A stretch of DNA of 43,285 nt from an uncultured Verrucomicrobiota bacterium (GCA_902569115.1 CACFTI010000019.1:1-43285); one strand, 5' to 3'. Positions 9,075-18,190 are shown, numbered from the stretch's first letter. Notes: generated from the sequence alone by a model not told the origin. Program-made: numbers and translations.

Positions 9075-10766
9075 ATGAGTAGCTGTAATCGTAACTTTTC
9101 ATCCATTGTGGTCGACGGTAAGGACCGGGCCCCTAATCGTTCCATGCTTCGGGCCGTTGGTTTTGAGGACGAAGACTTTGAAAAACCACAGGTTGCCGTT
9201 TGCTCCGCCTGGAGTATGGTGACCCCCTGTAATTCACATCTTGATGAACTGGGCAAGGCATCAGTCGAGGGTGTGGACGGAGCAGGTGGAAAGGCCGTAC
9301 CTTTTGGTACCATCACCGTATCCGACGGGATAAGTATGGGAACTCCGGGGATGCGCTATTCACTCGTCTCCCGCGAAGTGATTGCAGACTCGATTGAAAC
9401 TGTGGTTGGAGCGGAGGGGATGGACGGATTAGTCGCGATTGGTGGGTGTGATAAAAATATGCCCGCCTGTGTGATGGCTCTTGCACGGATGAACCGTCCG
9501 GGAATTTTTGTCTACGGAGGAACGATTCTCCCAGGCATTCATAAGGAAAAGAATCTCGATATCGTATCGGTTTTCGAAGCGGTCGGTGCCCATGCATCCG
9601 GTCAGATCGATGAGGAAGAACTCACCCATATCGAAAAGAAGGCAATTCCTGGTCCAGGATCCTGTGGAGGTATGTACACCGCCAATACTATGTCCTCCGC
9701 CATCGAGGCACTTGGAATGAGCCTCCCGGACAGTTCCGCTCAGCTCGCCGTGTCCGAGGATAAGAAAATTGATGCCAAGGATGCTGGTGCTGCGGTCGTC
9801 AACCTGATCGAGAAGGATATCAAGCCACGCGATATCATGACCCGTAAGGCTTTTGAAAATGCCATCACCGTGGTCATCACACTGGGAGGTTCAACCAATG
9901 CCGTGCTCCACCTGCTGGCAATGGCACATGCCGCCGATGTGGAACTTTCCCTCGATGACTTTACGGAGATTGGAAAACGCGTGCCCGTCCTTTGCGATCT
10001 GAAACCGAGCGGAAAATACAATATGTCCCACTTTGTGAGAATTGGCGGATTGCGCCCACTTCTCAAAACTCTTTTGGAAGAAGGTCTGTTGCATGCGGAC
10101 TGTATGACCGTGACCGGTAAGACACTTGCGGAAAATGTGGCCAATGCCGAACCCTATGCACCCTACCCCAACGGTCAGGATTTGGTTCGTCCATTCAATG
10201 ATCCAATCAAACTGGACAGTCACCTCCGCATTCTTTACGGTAACCTCGCGGCAGATGGTGCGGTGGCCAAAATTACTGGCAAGGAAGGATTGAAATTTTC
10301 AGGCAAAGCGATCGTTTATGAATCAGAGGAAGCCTCTCTCAAAGGAATTCTTGGCGGTGAAGTGGAAGCCGGACATGTTGTGGTGATACGCAATGAAGGA
10401 CCCGTCGGCGGTCCCGGCATGCGCGAAATGCTTTCCCCCACCGGTGCAATTATGGGTAAGGGTCTGGGTAAGGAAGTAGCCCTGATCACCGACGGACGAT
10501 TCTCCGGTGGAAGCCATGGATTTGTGGTCGGACATGTCACCCCGGAGGCAGCAGTGGGCGGATTGATCGGACTCGTACAAAACGGAGATCCAATAACGAT
10601 TGATGCCGAAAATAATCAATTGACCCTCGATTTACCCGAAGATGAAATAGAACAAAGAAAATCATCCTGGATCCAGCCCGAGCCAAAAGAAAAGCGCGGG
10701 GTCTTATCCAAATATGCCAAACTCGTAAGTTCCGCATCCCTGGGAGCGATTACTGACGGAGATTAA
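9075..10766 (+). CDS. ilvD: Dihydroxy-acid dehydratase
   Basis: At 563 residues this is full length for the family. It dehydrates 2,3-dihydroxy-acids to 2-oxo-acids, the third step of valine/isoleucine synthesis. Three iron-sulfur ligands are seen: Cys52 in TPCNSH, Cys125 in GGCDKNMP and Cys197 in [14 protein letters not shown]. This three-Cys pattern is that of the [2Fe-2S] IlvD class. The C-terminal signatures [11 protein letters not shown] and GHVTPEA are intact. The ATG at 9075 lies after an A+T-rich leader without Shine-Dalgarno. pgi follows after 7 bases, so the two are probably one transcript, and no other ilv gene is in the window. Confidence 0.97.
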   Translation: MSSCNRNFSSIVVDGKDRAPNRSMLRAVGFEDEDFEKPQVAVCSAWSMVTPCNSHLDELGKASVEGVDGAGGKAVPFGTITVSDGISMGTPGMRYSLVSREVIADSIETVVGAEGMDGLVAIGGCDKNMPACVMALARMNRPGIFVYGGTILPGIHKEKNLDIVSVFEAVGAHASGQIDEEELTHIEKKAIPGPGSCGGMYTANTMSSAIEALGMSLPDSSAQLAVSEDKKIDAKDAGAAVVNLIEKDIKPRDIMTRKAFENAITVVITLGGSTNAVLHLLAMAHAADVELSLDDFTEIGKRVPVLCDLKPSGKYNMSHFVRIGGLRPLLKTLLEEGLLHADCMTVTGKTLAENVANAEPYAPYPNGQDLVRPFNDPIKLDSHLRILYGNLAADGAVAKITGKEGLKFSGKAIVYESEEASLKGILGGEVEAGHVVVIRNEGPVGGPGMREMLSPTGAIMGKGLGKEVALITDGRFSGGSHGFVVGHVTPEAAVGGLIGLVQNGDPITIDAENNQLTLDLPEDEIEQRKSSWIQPEPKEKRGVLSKYAKLVSSASLGAITDGD

Positions 10767-10773
10767 TCTAAAC

Positions 10774-12342
10774 ATGAAACCCGAACTTTATTTATCCCAT
10801 CCCGAAGCTGATTTCTGGGCAGATTTTTCATTTGTTGATTTCCCTGATGATTATTTATCATCCATGGAGAGCAACATCTCATCTGCCCTACAGGCAATGC
10901 AACAACTGGAAGGTGGAGCCATCGCCAATCCGGATGAGAACCGTATGGTTGGGCACTATTGGCTTAGAAATGCCGATCTTGCCCCAAGCGAAGAACTGAC
11001 CACGGCTATTCGTGAAACACTGGCCAAAGTTAAGGATGTAGCTAACGCCGTCCATTCCGGCTCTCTGCAGTCCCCACAGGGTGCTTTTACTGATCTGCTC
11101 GTTATTGGTATCGGCGGTTCCGCGTTGGGACCACAGTTTGTGGGTAAGGCACTTGGACATCCAAACACAGACAAGCTTAAGATACATTTTTTCGACAACA
11201 CCGACCCGGATGGGATTGATCATACCCTCTCCGAAATCGGAGATTCTCTGAGTACCACTCTAGCTCTGGTTATTTCCAAATCCGGAGGAACACCCGAGAC
11301 CCGCAACGGTATGCTCGAAGCGGAAAATGCATTTACACAGAAAGGATTGGACTTTTCCAAGCATGCGATCGCCATAACCGGTGACGGGAGCAAGCTTCAT
11401 CAATACTCACAGGAAAAAGGATGGCTCGATTTTCTCCCGATGTGGGACTGGGTAGGCGGCCGTACCAGTGAAACCGCTGCGGTCGGGCTACTACCTGCTG
11501 CTCTGCAGGGAATTGATATCGATCAGTTGCTTTCCGGTGCCAAGCAAATGGATGATCTGACCCGCGAATCTGATTTCAGGAAAAACCCCGCAGCAATGCT
11601 CGCTCTTTCCTGGCACTATCTGACAGATGGTAAAGGTGTCAAAGATATGGTGATCCTGCCCTACAAGGACAGACTCGAACTATTCGCAAAATATCTTCAA
11701 CAATTGATCATGGAATCACTGGGCAAAGAAAAGGATCTGGAAGGCAATTTGGTGCATCAGGGAATTTCAGTTTATGGAAATAAGGGTTCCACGGATCAGC
11801 ATGCCTATGTACAGCAACTCCGCGAAGGGGTGCCCAATTTCTTTGCCACCTTTATTGAGATACTCAAAAACCGTGACGGCAACTCGATCGCCGTTGACGA
11901 GGATGGTATGGATTCAGGAGATTATTTACATGGATTCTTTCTGGGTACCCGCGATGCCCTTTACGAAAAAGACCGTAAGTCAGTAACCCTTACCATTTCC
12001 GAAGTCACTCCCTCAGCAGTGGGAGGACTGATTGCCCTCTTTGAACGGGCAGTCGGGCTGTATGCCTCACTGGTTGGCATCAATGCCTATCACCAGCCCG
12101 GTGTGGAAGCAGGCAAAAAAGCTGCTTCTGCCATACTTGCCGTACGCAAAGCTGTGATTGATCACCTAAAGGCTACTCAAGGAAGTGCCCAAACGGCTTA
12201 CCAAGTTGCAGAAGCAATTGGACAACCCGATAAGAGAACATGGATATTTAAAATCCTAGAGAGTTTGGCAGTCAATCAATCGAACACTTTCGAAAGAATT
12301 GCTTCGAAACACCCGCTCGAGGATCAATTCCTCGCCCGCTAG
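10774..12342 (+). CDS. pgi: Glucose-6-phosphate isomerase
   Basis: The 522-residue protein interconverts glucose 6-phosphate and fructose 6-phosphate in the cytoplasm. The sugar-isomerase core is clear: [13 protein letters not shown] near 111-123, the phosphate-binding [13 protein letters not shown] near 168-180, [11 protein letters not shown] near 229-239, and a C-terminal [13 protein letters not shown] that carries the conserved catalytic Lys region. GGAG lies about 14 bases before the ATG, inside the end of ilvD, one of the few Shine-Dalgarno-like sequences here. The stop TAG shares the palindrome CTAG with the stop of the gene converging on the other strand. Confidence 0.96.
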   Translation: MKPELYLSHPEADFWADFSFVDFPDDYLSSMESNISSALQAMQQLEGGAIANPDENRMVGHYWLRNADLAPSEELTTAIRETLAKVKDVANAVHSGSLQSPQGAFTDLLVIGIGGSALGPQFVGKALGHPNTDKLKIHFFDNTDPDGIDHTLSEIGDSLSTTLALVISKSGGTPETRNGMLEAENAFTQKGLDFSKHAIAITGDGSKLHQYSQEKGWLDFLPMWDWVGGRTSETAAVGLLPAALQGIDIDQLLSGAKQMDDLTRESDFRKNPAAMLALSWHYLTDGKGVKDMVILPYKDRLELFAKYLQQLIMESLGKEKDLEGNLVHQGISVYGNKGSTDQHAYVQQLREGVPNFFATFIEILKNRDGNSIAVDEDGMDSGDYLHGFFLGTRDALYEKDRKSVTLTISEVTPSAVGGLIALFERAVGLYASLVGINAYHQPGVEAGKKAASAILAVRKAVIDHLKATQGSAQTAYQVAEAIGQPDKRTWIFKILESLAVNQSNTFERIASKHPLEDQFLAR

Positions 12343-13424
12343 TCCAATACATTTGCCGGCTTCCTCGGAGTAGCCGGTTTGCCCGTATTTGGCTTGGGGG
12401 CAGGTTTCGGCCGAGAAGCCAAGTATTCTTTCCTTCCAAGTGTCCGGTAACCCCAGTCATAACTCCACCAGTCGGCACCCCGATGAGCAGGCTTCCACCC
12501 GGCGGGAAATCTCCTTCGGTTAGCCAAGTCTCGGGCGGCCAGATAAACTCCAAAACTATCAGGAAAAACCTCGTATAAAAGATAGTTTTTTTGCGGGTTC
12601 AAACCAGCAAGAATTTTAGAGTACAAGGAACCAGGTTTACTTACCCGAGCCTGGTCCTCTCCAGCCTGATCTTTCCTTTCCATGGTAAAACGGACTACCT
12701 TATCTTTATCTTCACGAGCAATAAGAGTAAAAAAATTGGTGCTTGGTTTCTTACCATTAATAACCGAAAGAAACTTCTTCCCATCATATTCTTTATCCTT
12801 ATTGGGCTTTAGTTTAGAGTTTTTTAAAAGTGTAGTAACCATTTTTTTTAAGGCCTCGTCGTTAAGAGGAAAAATCTTATTGTTTCGGCAAAGAAAACGG
12901 TATGGTTTCGACCCTGGAATCGCAGGCTTGGGATCAGGAAGACTGACCTCCTTAGTAAGGCTCTGACTCGAGGGCTTAGGTGATTTGGCGAGCAGTCCCT
13001 TAACTTTTCTGACTTTAACTTCCACTGCCTGTTGATCTTTTTGAAGCTTGTTTTTTTCCTGACTTAATTTCTGAAGACTTGGAGAAGCAGTCGGAATTTC
13101 TTTTTTCTTGGCTGCCAATTTTTTTTCAAGCTGGGCTATTTCCTCAATAAGTTTTTGTTGATCCTTATTTTGAGACGCCTGCTTAAGTTGCAACCGCTCT
13201 TTTTCCTGCTGAAGTGCCCTCTGCTGCTCATCAAACTGTTTCATCGCCATATCCATTAGTTCTTTCGAATCTTCTTCTTTTTTCTCTTCCACAATTCTTT
13301 GAACGGCTGAATCCGCACCCAATTGCACGACAATCAAAAGAATAATCAAAATCCCAACCACCGTGGTGATTGTATCAAGCAGGGAGTCTAAACTACCTCC
13401 GGAATCTTTTTTTCTTCGTTTCAT
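12339..13424 (-). CDS. ExbD-like membrane protein with coiled coil (with TM aspartate)
   Basis: A 361-residue protein with one N-terminal membrane helix (about 14-36, [20 protein letters not shown]). Asp13 and Asp17 stand at the start of this helix, Asp17 where ExbD/TolR/MotB proteins carry the proton-path aspartate. A charged coiled coil follows (about 41-148), then a Pro/Ser linker, then a C-terminal domain from about 172 ([16 protein letters not shown] to [15 protein letters not shown]). That domain resembles, by eye, the C-terminal domain of the upstream gene's product. It is the last gene of a three-gene run; its ATG overlaps the previous stop by 4 bases. Inference: a stator-type partner of the ExbB-like channel. 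What the machine drives is unknown. Confidence 0.78.
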   Translation of the reverse strand: MKRRKKDSGGSLDSLLDTITTVVGILIILLIVVQLGADSAVQRIVEEKKEEDSKELMDMAMKQFDEQQRALQQEKERLQLKQASQNKDQQKLIEEIAQLEKKLAAKKKEIPTASPSLQKLSQEKNKLQKDQQAVEVKVRKVKGLLAKSPKPSSQSLTKEVSLPDPKPAIPGSKPYRFLCRNNKIFPLNDEALKKMVTTLLKNSKLKPNKDKEYDGKKFLSVINGKKPSTNFFTLIAREDKDKVVRFTMERKDQAGEDQARVSKPGSLYSKILAGLNPQKNYLLYEVFPDSFGVYLAARDLANRRRFPAGWKPAHRGADWWSYDWGYRTLGRKEYLASRPKPAPKPNTGKPATPRKPANVLD

Positions 13425-14407
13425 GAACCAAGAAAAAGGGAGAGATCAATCTCCCCTTCCCCATCAAGTGGAAGCTGTCCATATCTACATCCTAGGCTGT
13501 TACATAAATGAACAGTTCGTGTCCATGCGGTAAAGCCTTTGGTGCGTAGAAGAAAAATGATGTATCTGGCTTCCGGGTCAGGCCGCTTAGCCTTTCTCGC
13601 TTCTTCGTATTTCCTGACCATACTTTGCGAGCCTCGAGCGAGTTGAATCGTACTAACTTTAATCTCTTTCCCTTTTTTATCCTTGAGAGTAACATTGATT
13701 CCTTCCCGTTTGATAAAACGGGCTTCTATCTTACTACCCTTTGCACTTCTCCATATCCGGTAAGGTGCTTCTTTGGCCACTTTCTGAATCAAGGTTTTCA
13801 ACTTCGCGTGACCAGCAATTTGGGCAGTAGGCACTTCAAAATAATTATTGCTTTGTTGATATACCCGTATCCCTTTCTCATTGCATTCAATGAAAGTAGG
13901 TTCCAGCTCTCCTCCCGTACCGGAACCACTTTGTTTAACCACCATGGTGGCAAATTTATCGGGATCTTTCATTAATTCCCATTCCTCCTCAGCCTCTTCT
14001 AAATCCTTCATTCTTCGGGCTAAATCGGCTTTCATTTTTACAACCTCACCCTGAATTGCCTTACTTTGCTTATCTACTATCTGTGCCTTCTGTAGCTGAG
14101 CAGTTGCTGCAACAATTTGCTGTAGTAATTGGTCTTTTTTATTTGGGTCAATCTTTTTGAAAGGATCCTTTTTAATCTCTTCAATTTCTTTACGAAGTTC
14201 GTCTAATTCTTTTTTTCTATCGTCAATTTTCTTTTGGAATTCCTGATCGTCCTCAAGGGCAGTTTCGATCTTTTCATTTACAGCCTCGGGATCAATCTGT
14301 GCAATTACGATTGCAGTAATCATCAGCGTTAAAATCCCAATAACGCAGGCCAAAATGCTCAAAAACGGAAAGAGAGAAATCTCCAAGTCTGCCCTTTTCT
14401 TTTTCAT
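13421..14407 (-). CDS. ExbD-like membrane protein with inserted SHD1-like module (no TM aspartate)
   Basis: A 328-residue protein with a single membrane helix at about 13-37 (FPFLSILACVIGILTLMI) and a coiled coil at about 41-148. The C-terminal domain seems split: a first part at about 168-200 (PTFIECNEKGIRVY) and a second from about 280 (RYIIFLLRTKGFTAW). Between them, at about 217-262, is a segment resembling the SLA1 homology domain 1 (RIWRSAKGSKIEARFIK, then VTLKDKKGKEIKV). The membrane helix lacks the acidic residue expected of a proton-carrying ExbD subunit; the nearest acidic residues are Asp7 and Glu9 before it. It starts 21 bases after the stop of the ExbB-like gene and overlaps the next gene by 4 bases. 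Probable structural partner in the same complex. Confidence 0.78.
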   Translation of the reverse strand: MKKKRADLEISLFPFLSILACVIGILTLMITAIVIAQIDPEAVNEKIETALEDDQEFQKKIDDRKKELDELRKEIEEIKKDPFKKIDPNKKDQLLQQIVAATAQLQKAQIVDKQSKAIQGEVVKMKADLARRMKDLEEAEEEWELMKDPDKFATMVVKQSGSGTGGELEPTFIECNEKGIRVYQQSNNYFEVPTAQIAGHAKLKTLIQKVAKEAPYRIWRSAKGSKIEARFIKREGINVTLKDKKGKEIKVSTIQLARGSQSMVRKYEEARKAKRPDPEARYIIFLLRTKGFTAWTRTVHLCNSLGCRYGQLPLDGEGEIDLSLFLGS

Positions 14408-14428
14408 TTTCGGTGATGAAAAATGAAT

Positions 14429-15493
14429 CTATTCAGCAGGGGAAGAATTCGGCGGATAAACAAGTTGTTGATAATGATTGGCCACTTCTGACATTTGCTG
14501 TGCTACCATTGCCTGGGATTCCTGTAACTGCAGGAGATATGCCTGTAAATGTTCAATACGGGTGATGGCGTCTTTCTCCCCTTGATCGTTTATGGTTTGT
14601 TTATGCAACTGGTGAGGTTCACGTAAACGCTTGAGAAAATACTCATTACAATACTCATCAACCTTGTTCAGTAAATCCTCCTCATTCTTTTGCATAACAC
14701 TGGTTGGAAACATAACAAAGAGACTGAAAATCAATGAAACCAAGGTTGTGTCAAAAGCCTCACTTAATCCGCCAGTGACCTGACCTAATTGTTCTTTAAT
14801 CTTTTCGATATCTGCTGCTGCTCCCATCTCTCCACCAAAACTGGATACAGCCTCACTAATTCCAAGTACAGTACCAATAAAACCCAGAATAGGAATCGCC
14901 CAAATAAAGACTTTAATCAGAACATAACTTGAATCGACCATAGTGGCATCAATCTCAGACTGGGATTTCAGCATATCAGCGGTCTCTGTGTGATTCTTGC
15001 GCACACTAAAATGTTCAATTCCACGAAGGATCCGTGTGAGAAGAAAGCTTTGTTGCGGATCAAAACCCAACCGCTTGATATGAGCATAAAATTCTCCCAT
15101 ATTATCTTCCCTAATATCCTGTGATATATCCTCAGGAAGCAGCTTAAACTGCATTACATTTTGCTGACTTTTAAGTTTTCTATGTTTGAAAAATAAGATG
15201 GCAAATGACCAAGAAGCCAAATAGGTCAAAACATAAGGTACCCATCCACGTTCATAAAAATAATCATAGATTATTTGGGTGCTGTCAGACAGAAGAAATA
15301 CAAAAAGAAAAAGGTAAAATAAAATTTCAATGCCAAGGCCAACCAATGCAGCGATCGCCATAGGCACCGAAGTGGCCGAAGCATTGTCAAATTTCCCCAT
15401 TTCATCGGAACTTCTCTGCATTCGATTGACCTGAACTGCTCGGGCTTTAGCTTTGGCCGGAATTTTGGACTTAACCTTGGGATTTTTACTCAT
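14429..15493 (-). CDS. MotA/TolQ/ExbB-family proton channel protein
   Basis: A 354-residue inner-membrane protein. Four membrane segments are seen at about 45-68, 85-102, 188-213 and 249-267. The last two hold the family core IPILGFIGTVLGISEAV and, after a cytoplasmic loop, TGGLSEAFDTTLVSLIFSL, which carry the conserved channel residues of ExbB/TolQ/MotA. The N terminus is basic and the C terminus is a predicted coiled coil (about 300-345). In the family, pentameric ExbB-type channels surround a dimer of ExbD-type proteins and use the ion gradient to do work across the envelope. The next two genes encode such partners. The protein is longer than typical ExbB (about 240), with extra N- and C-terminal parts. 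Confidence 0.9.
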   Translation of the reverse strand: MSKNPKVKSKIPAKAKARAVQVNRMQRSSDEMGKFDNASATSVPMAIAALVGLGIEILFYLFLFVFLLSDSTQIIYDYFYERGWVPYVLTYLASWSFAILFFKHRKLKSQQNVMQFKLLPEDISQDIREDNMGEFYAHIKRLGFDPQQSFLLTRILRGIEHFSVRKNHTETADMLKSQSEIDATMVDSSYVLIKVFIWAIPILGFIGTVLGISEAVSSFGGEMGAAADIEKIKEQLGQVTGGLSEAFDTTLVSLIFSLFVMFPTSVMQKNEEDLLNKVDEYCNEYFLKRLREPHQLHKQTINDQGEKDAITRIEHLQAYLLQLQESQAMVAQQMSEVANHYQQLVYPPNSSPAE

Positions 15494-15512
15494 AAAATAA
15501 AATCATCCAATT

Positions 15513-15541
15513 TTGATAACTAATTACAAAGAAAATATGAG
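15513..15541 (+). promoter_or_regulatory. Candidate promoter of the 126-residue protein gene
   Basis: TTGATA at 15513-15518 and TATGAG at 15536-15541 are separated by 17 bases, matching five and four of six consensus bases. The predicted start of transcription is near 15548, about 30 bases before the ATG at 15579. The intergenic region is divergent and A+T rich, so chance matches are likely. Confidence 0.3.
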
Positions 15542-15578
15542 TTGATCGAAAACAGATAAATCGTTGAATATAGAAAAC

Positions 15579-15959
15579 ATGGGAGTGACTTTAAACAAAG
15601 ACGGGACACCGAGGAAAGTTGGTAGCGGAAAAACCAAAGGTGCTGGATGCTATGCGAATATTTCTCTTCGCGAACTCCGCAAACTTGTGAATGAGAATAC
15701 GGAGATTTCAGTCAGTCGGGTTTGGCTTCGTAATGCACAAGCTGAAAAGCAAGAACATACCCAGCAATTTGAACTACAACCTCCAAAGGTTAAGCCCGAA
15801 TATATTGAGCCGGTCCCGATTTCTAAAACTGTTAAAAAGGCAAAGGAAATCCCTGAAAAACAGGTTAGCACCAATACTAAGGATGAAATTGAATCCGATG
15901 AAGACGATTACGAACCTCCCCCACTTTTCGCTTCAGATGTAGGGGTTCAGAATTATTAG
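15579..15959 (+). CDS. Small hypothetical protein with conserved-looking basic N terminus
   Basis: The protein is 126 residues from the ATG at 15579; a TTG at 15564 would add five residues. The N-terminal half has a striking basic, Gly-rich segment TPRKVGSGKTKGAG followed by CYANISLRELRKLV, which looks like a small folded or nucleic-acid-binding unit. The C-terminal half is Pro/Lys/Glu-rich and ends in an acidic tail (EIESDEDDYEPPPLF). No signal peptide or membrane segment is present. I do not recognise a named family. It is divergent from the ExbB-like gene and its stop lies 9 bases from the converging lipoprotein gene. No function is inferred. Confidence 0.65.
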   Translation: MGVTLNKDGTPRKVGSGKTKGAGCYANISLRELRKLVNENTEISVSRVWLRNAQAEKQEHTQQFELQPPKVKPEYIEPVPISKTVKKAKEIPEKQVSTNTKDEIESDEDDYEPPPLFASDVGVQNY

Positions 15960-15968
15960 CAATATTTA

Positions 15969-16616
15969 TTATAAAGGAGGAAGCGGTGCAAAAGGATCCG
16001 AATCGGGTAAGAAAGGATCTGAGCCACCAGAATTTGGTGCAGGAGCAAATGGATCTGTCATTTCAGGCACACTTTCCTGATTTGAAGGAACAGGAGCAAA
16101 TGGATCTGCAGATGCTGCATCTCCTGCAAAAGGGTCAGTAATGGGGGAATCAGGATCAACCAAATTTTCCTCTGTGATTGCTTGTATGCTCGGGGCGCTT
16201 GGATCAGATTCCTCCTGATCTAAATCAATCCCTGAAGCACCCAAGACTGGAGGTCTTGCACTGAGATCTTCTTCATTTATCACCTCTATTTCAGTGGAGG
16301 GAGCAGCCTCCAGGTCCTCAACTTTCAAATTGTGTAACCACCAATCACGATAAACCAGATTTCCATCAGCCGTGTATTCTTGAACCGCTCCCCATCTGGA
16401 TGCTCCAACTTTTGGAATAATCAATCTTCTTTGTTCGTCATATTGGTTTCTGGCTAACCAAAGTTTTTCAACCATGGAGGGAGTATTGTTCATCTTTGGT
16501 TGCTGAACCCTTATTACCTGACTCTGAGTTGAGCTGGAACAGGATTGAAAAAACAAAACTATAAGAAATCCAAGGGATATACAGACTAAGCTTGTAGATC
16601 TAGGTTTTACATTCAT
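15969..16616 (-). CDS. Lipoprotein with repeated DPFAP tail
   Basis: A 215-residue protein with a lipoprotein signal (residues 1-26, LFFQSC, acylated Cys26). A short folded region follows (about 45-105), rich in Trp, Tyr and Arg (EKLWLARNQYDEQRR and YRDWWLHNL). The rest is acidic and ends in a Pro-rich tail with five DPF(A/L)-type units at about 160-213, the last reading DPFAPLPPL. The same kind of ending occurs in the lipoprotein at 21245-21931. It probably faces the periplasm or outer surface. It follows another lipoprotein gene by 14 bases on the same strand. The family is not recognised. Confidence 0.8.
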   Translation of the reverse strand: MNVKPRSTSLVCISLGFLIVLFFQSCSSSTQSQVIRVQQPKMNNTPSMVEKLWLARNQYDEQRRLIIPKVGASRWGAVQEYTADGNLVYRDWWLHNLKVEDLEAAPSTEIEVINEEDLSARPPVLGASGIDLDQEESDPSAPSIQAITEENLVDPDSPITDPFAGDAASADPFAPVPSNQESVPEMTDPFAPAPNSGGSDPFLPDSDPFAPLPPL

Positions 16617-16630
16617 AACAAAATAACAAA

Positions 16631-17101
16631 TTAACGTGTGCTTGAAAGCAAGCGCAACTTATTAGAGGACATACTAAAACATTCAATTTCTCCTGTCATA
16701 CGATTACAACGATAAATCCACCTTTCATTTTCATCACAAAGAAACTGGTACTTTAAATCTTGTTTATTTTTGAGGAAAACAACCAATTCCTTTTGAACAA
16801 TCTGCTGAATTTGATCGGCATCTGCTGGATCAATCTTGGCAAGTTTTTCAGTTAGCTGCTCTTTAAGAATACTCATCTGTTTCAAAATAAAAGTTTCCAA
16901 TTCTTTTGATTCGAAAGCAGGTAGCGGGGTGACTTGGGCAATTTCTGAAATCACGGGCAAGGATTCTGATGAATTTTTTTCCCCAGTCGTCTTCGTTTGC
17001 TCGGAAGATAGCGGATTAAATTCGCAACTTGATAAAAAAGACAAAACACAAACAAATAACCCTAAAGCATAAAATCTTCTTTTACTCCGAAGTAATCGCA
17101 T
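16631..17101 (-). CDS. Small lipoprotein, unknown function
   Basis: A 156-residue protein with a basic N terminus, hydrophobic stretch and lipobox ending LSSC (Cys26). After a low-complexity linker comes a helical region (about 65-115, LETFILKQMSILKEQLTEKL). A short C-terminal segment follows, WIYRCNRMTGEIECF, with two Cys that could form a disulfide in the periplasm. The pattern of aromatic residues, Arg and a T-x-E turn near the C terminus recalls YKYDPLTREM in the lipoprotein at 21245-21931, but the similarity is weak. It is the first gene of a two-lipoprotein run and is divergent from the Gfo/Idh oxidoreductase gene. Confidence 0.75.
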   Translation of the reverse strand: MRLLRSKRRFYALGLFVCVLSFLSSCEFNPLSSEQTKTTGEKNSSESLPVISEIAQVTPLPAFESKELETFILKQMSILKEQLTEKLAKIDPADADQIQQIVQKELVVFLKNKQDLKYQFLCDENERWIYRCNRMTGEIECFSMSSNKLRLLSSTR

Positions 17102-17112
17102 AATAGTGTGGT

Positions 17113-17141
17113 ATGATCATTTATAAATAATTCTTCGTCAA
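17113..17141 (-). promoter_or_regulatory. Candidate promoter of the lipoprotein pair
   Basis: On the minus strand TTGACG (17141-17136) and GATCAT (17118-17113) are 17 bases apart, matching five and four of six consensus bases. Transcription would start near 17106, leaving about five bases before the ATG at 17101, where no Shine-Dalgarno is present. Confidence 0.3.
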
Positions 17142-17149
17142 CTCATCAA

Positions 17150-17177
17150 ATGACAAGGGAATAGAATTTAATATACA
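17150..17177 (+). promoter_or_regulatory. Candidate promoter of the Gfo/Idh gene
   Basis: ATGACA at 17150-17155 and TATACA at 17172-17177 are 16 bases apart, matching five and four of six consensus bases. The predicted transcription start lies at about 17184, immediately before the ATG at 17185, another case of a near-leaderless start. Confidence 0.3.
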
Positions 17178-17184
17178 TATAGCA

Positions 17185-18183
17185 ATGAATAATCAAATAA
17201 TCAGATGGGGAATTATTGGCACCGGTCGAATTGCAAGAGCGTTTGCTGAAGGACTTAGGTATACAAATAACGGCAAACTTTGTGCTACTGCGTCCAGGAA
17301 TCTCGAAAAAGCACGAGTTTTTGCACAGGAATGGAATATTCCATATGCGTTTGGAACTTATGAGGAAATAGCTCAATCTGATGAGGTGGATGCCGTTTAT
17401 ATTGCTACCCCCCACTCTGCCCACGCTGAAAACGCAATACTTTGTATGAGGAACCAAAAAGCGGTCCTATGTGAAAAGCCTTTTGCGGTGAACGCCAAAG
17501 AAGTCGAGACCATGATTAGAGTTTCCAAGGAAGAGAATGTGCTCCTGATGGAAGGAATGTGGTCCCGCTTCCCGCCCCTGATGAATGAATTGAGGGATTG
17601 GCTTAAGGAAGGGAAGTTAGGTGAAATAAGAACTCTGCACGCAGACTTTGGCTTTTTGCCTAAAATAAAAGATCCTGATGGACGGTTATTTAATCTCGAA
17701 CTGGCTGGTGGTTCGCTACTTGATTTAGGAATTTATCCAGTTTCTCTCGCATCGATGGTTTTAGGTAAACCTACTGATCTGCAAACACTCGCGAATATGG
17801 GAAATACTGGAGTCGATGAACAAGCCGCCTGGATCTTCAGGTATTCCAACGGTGCTTTGGCCGTGCTTCTTTCATCCCTCGAATGTGAAACGAGACAGGA
17901 AGCATTTATTGCTGGCTCAATTGGTAATGTCCGTATTCATAAACAATGTTGGAAACCTCAAAAGATGACTTTTACTGAAACAAATAGTGAAAAGTCAGAG
18001 ACAATAGAGATGCCTTTCGAAGGGAATGGCTTTAATTATGAAGCAGAATCCTTTGCATCCCTTTTGCTCGAAGGAAAAAAAGAGAGTCCTATTATGCCAT
18101 TGGATGAAAGTCTACAAATCATGCAGCAAATGGATGAAATTCGAAAAGAATGGCCTTTGACTTATCCTATGGACTCAAAGTGA
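17185..18183 (+). CDS. Gfo/Idh/MocA-family NAD(P)-dependent oxidoreductase
   Basis: A 332-residue protein of normal family length. The N-terminal Rossmann fold begins WGIIGTGRIARAFAEGL (about 8-24). The family signature CEKPFAVN near 95-102 carries the Lys that acts in catalysis, followed by the C-terminal alpha/beta substrate domain (GGSLLDLGIYPVSLASMVLG). That last motif and the MEGMWSRFPP stretch resemble dihydrodiol/D-xylose dehydrogenase-type members, so a sugar or sugar-derived alcohol is a plausible substrate, but it cannot be fixed from sequence. It is a single gene between oppositely oriented envelope genes and ends 7 bases from the converging glycosyltransferase gene. Confidence 0.92.
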   Translation: MNNQIIRWGIIGTGRIARAFAEGLRYTNNGKLCATASRNLEKARVFAQEWNIPYAFGTYEEIAQSDEVDAVYIATPHSAHAENAILCMRNQKAVLCEKPFAVNAKEVETMIRVSKEENVLLMEGMWSRFPPLMNELRDWLKEGKLGEIRTLHADFGFLPKIKDPDGRLFNLELAGGSLLDLGIYPVSLASMVLGKPTDLQTLANMGNTGVDEQAAWIFRYSNGALAVLLSSLECETRQEAFIAGSIGNVRIHKQCWKPQKMTFTETNSEKSETIEMPFEGNGFNYEAESFASLLLEGKKESPIMPLDESLQIMQQMDEIRKEWPLTYPMDSK

Positions 18184-18190
18184 TTCGAAG

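Noticed and set aside
12339-15493. Zorya-type anti-phage system suggested by a MotA-like protein with coiled-coil partners
   Set aside because: The channel protein lacks the long cytoplasmic tail of ZorA, no OmpA-like peptidoglycan domain is seen in the partners, and no ZorC/D/E gene is adjacent.
15969-16140. Repeated GGATC(T/C)GA-like DNA words suggesting a short repeat array
   Set aside because: They are the codons for the DPF(A/L) units of the lipoprotein tail, with irregular spacing, not a CRISPR or regulatory array.
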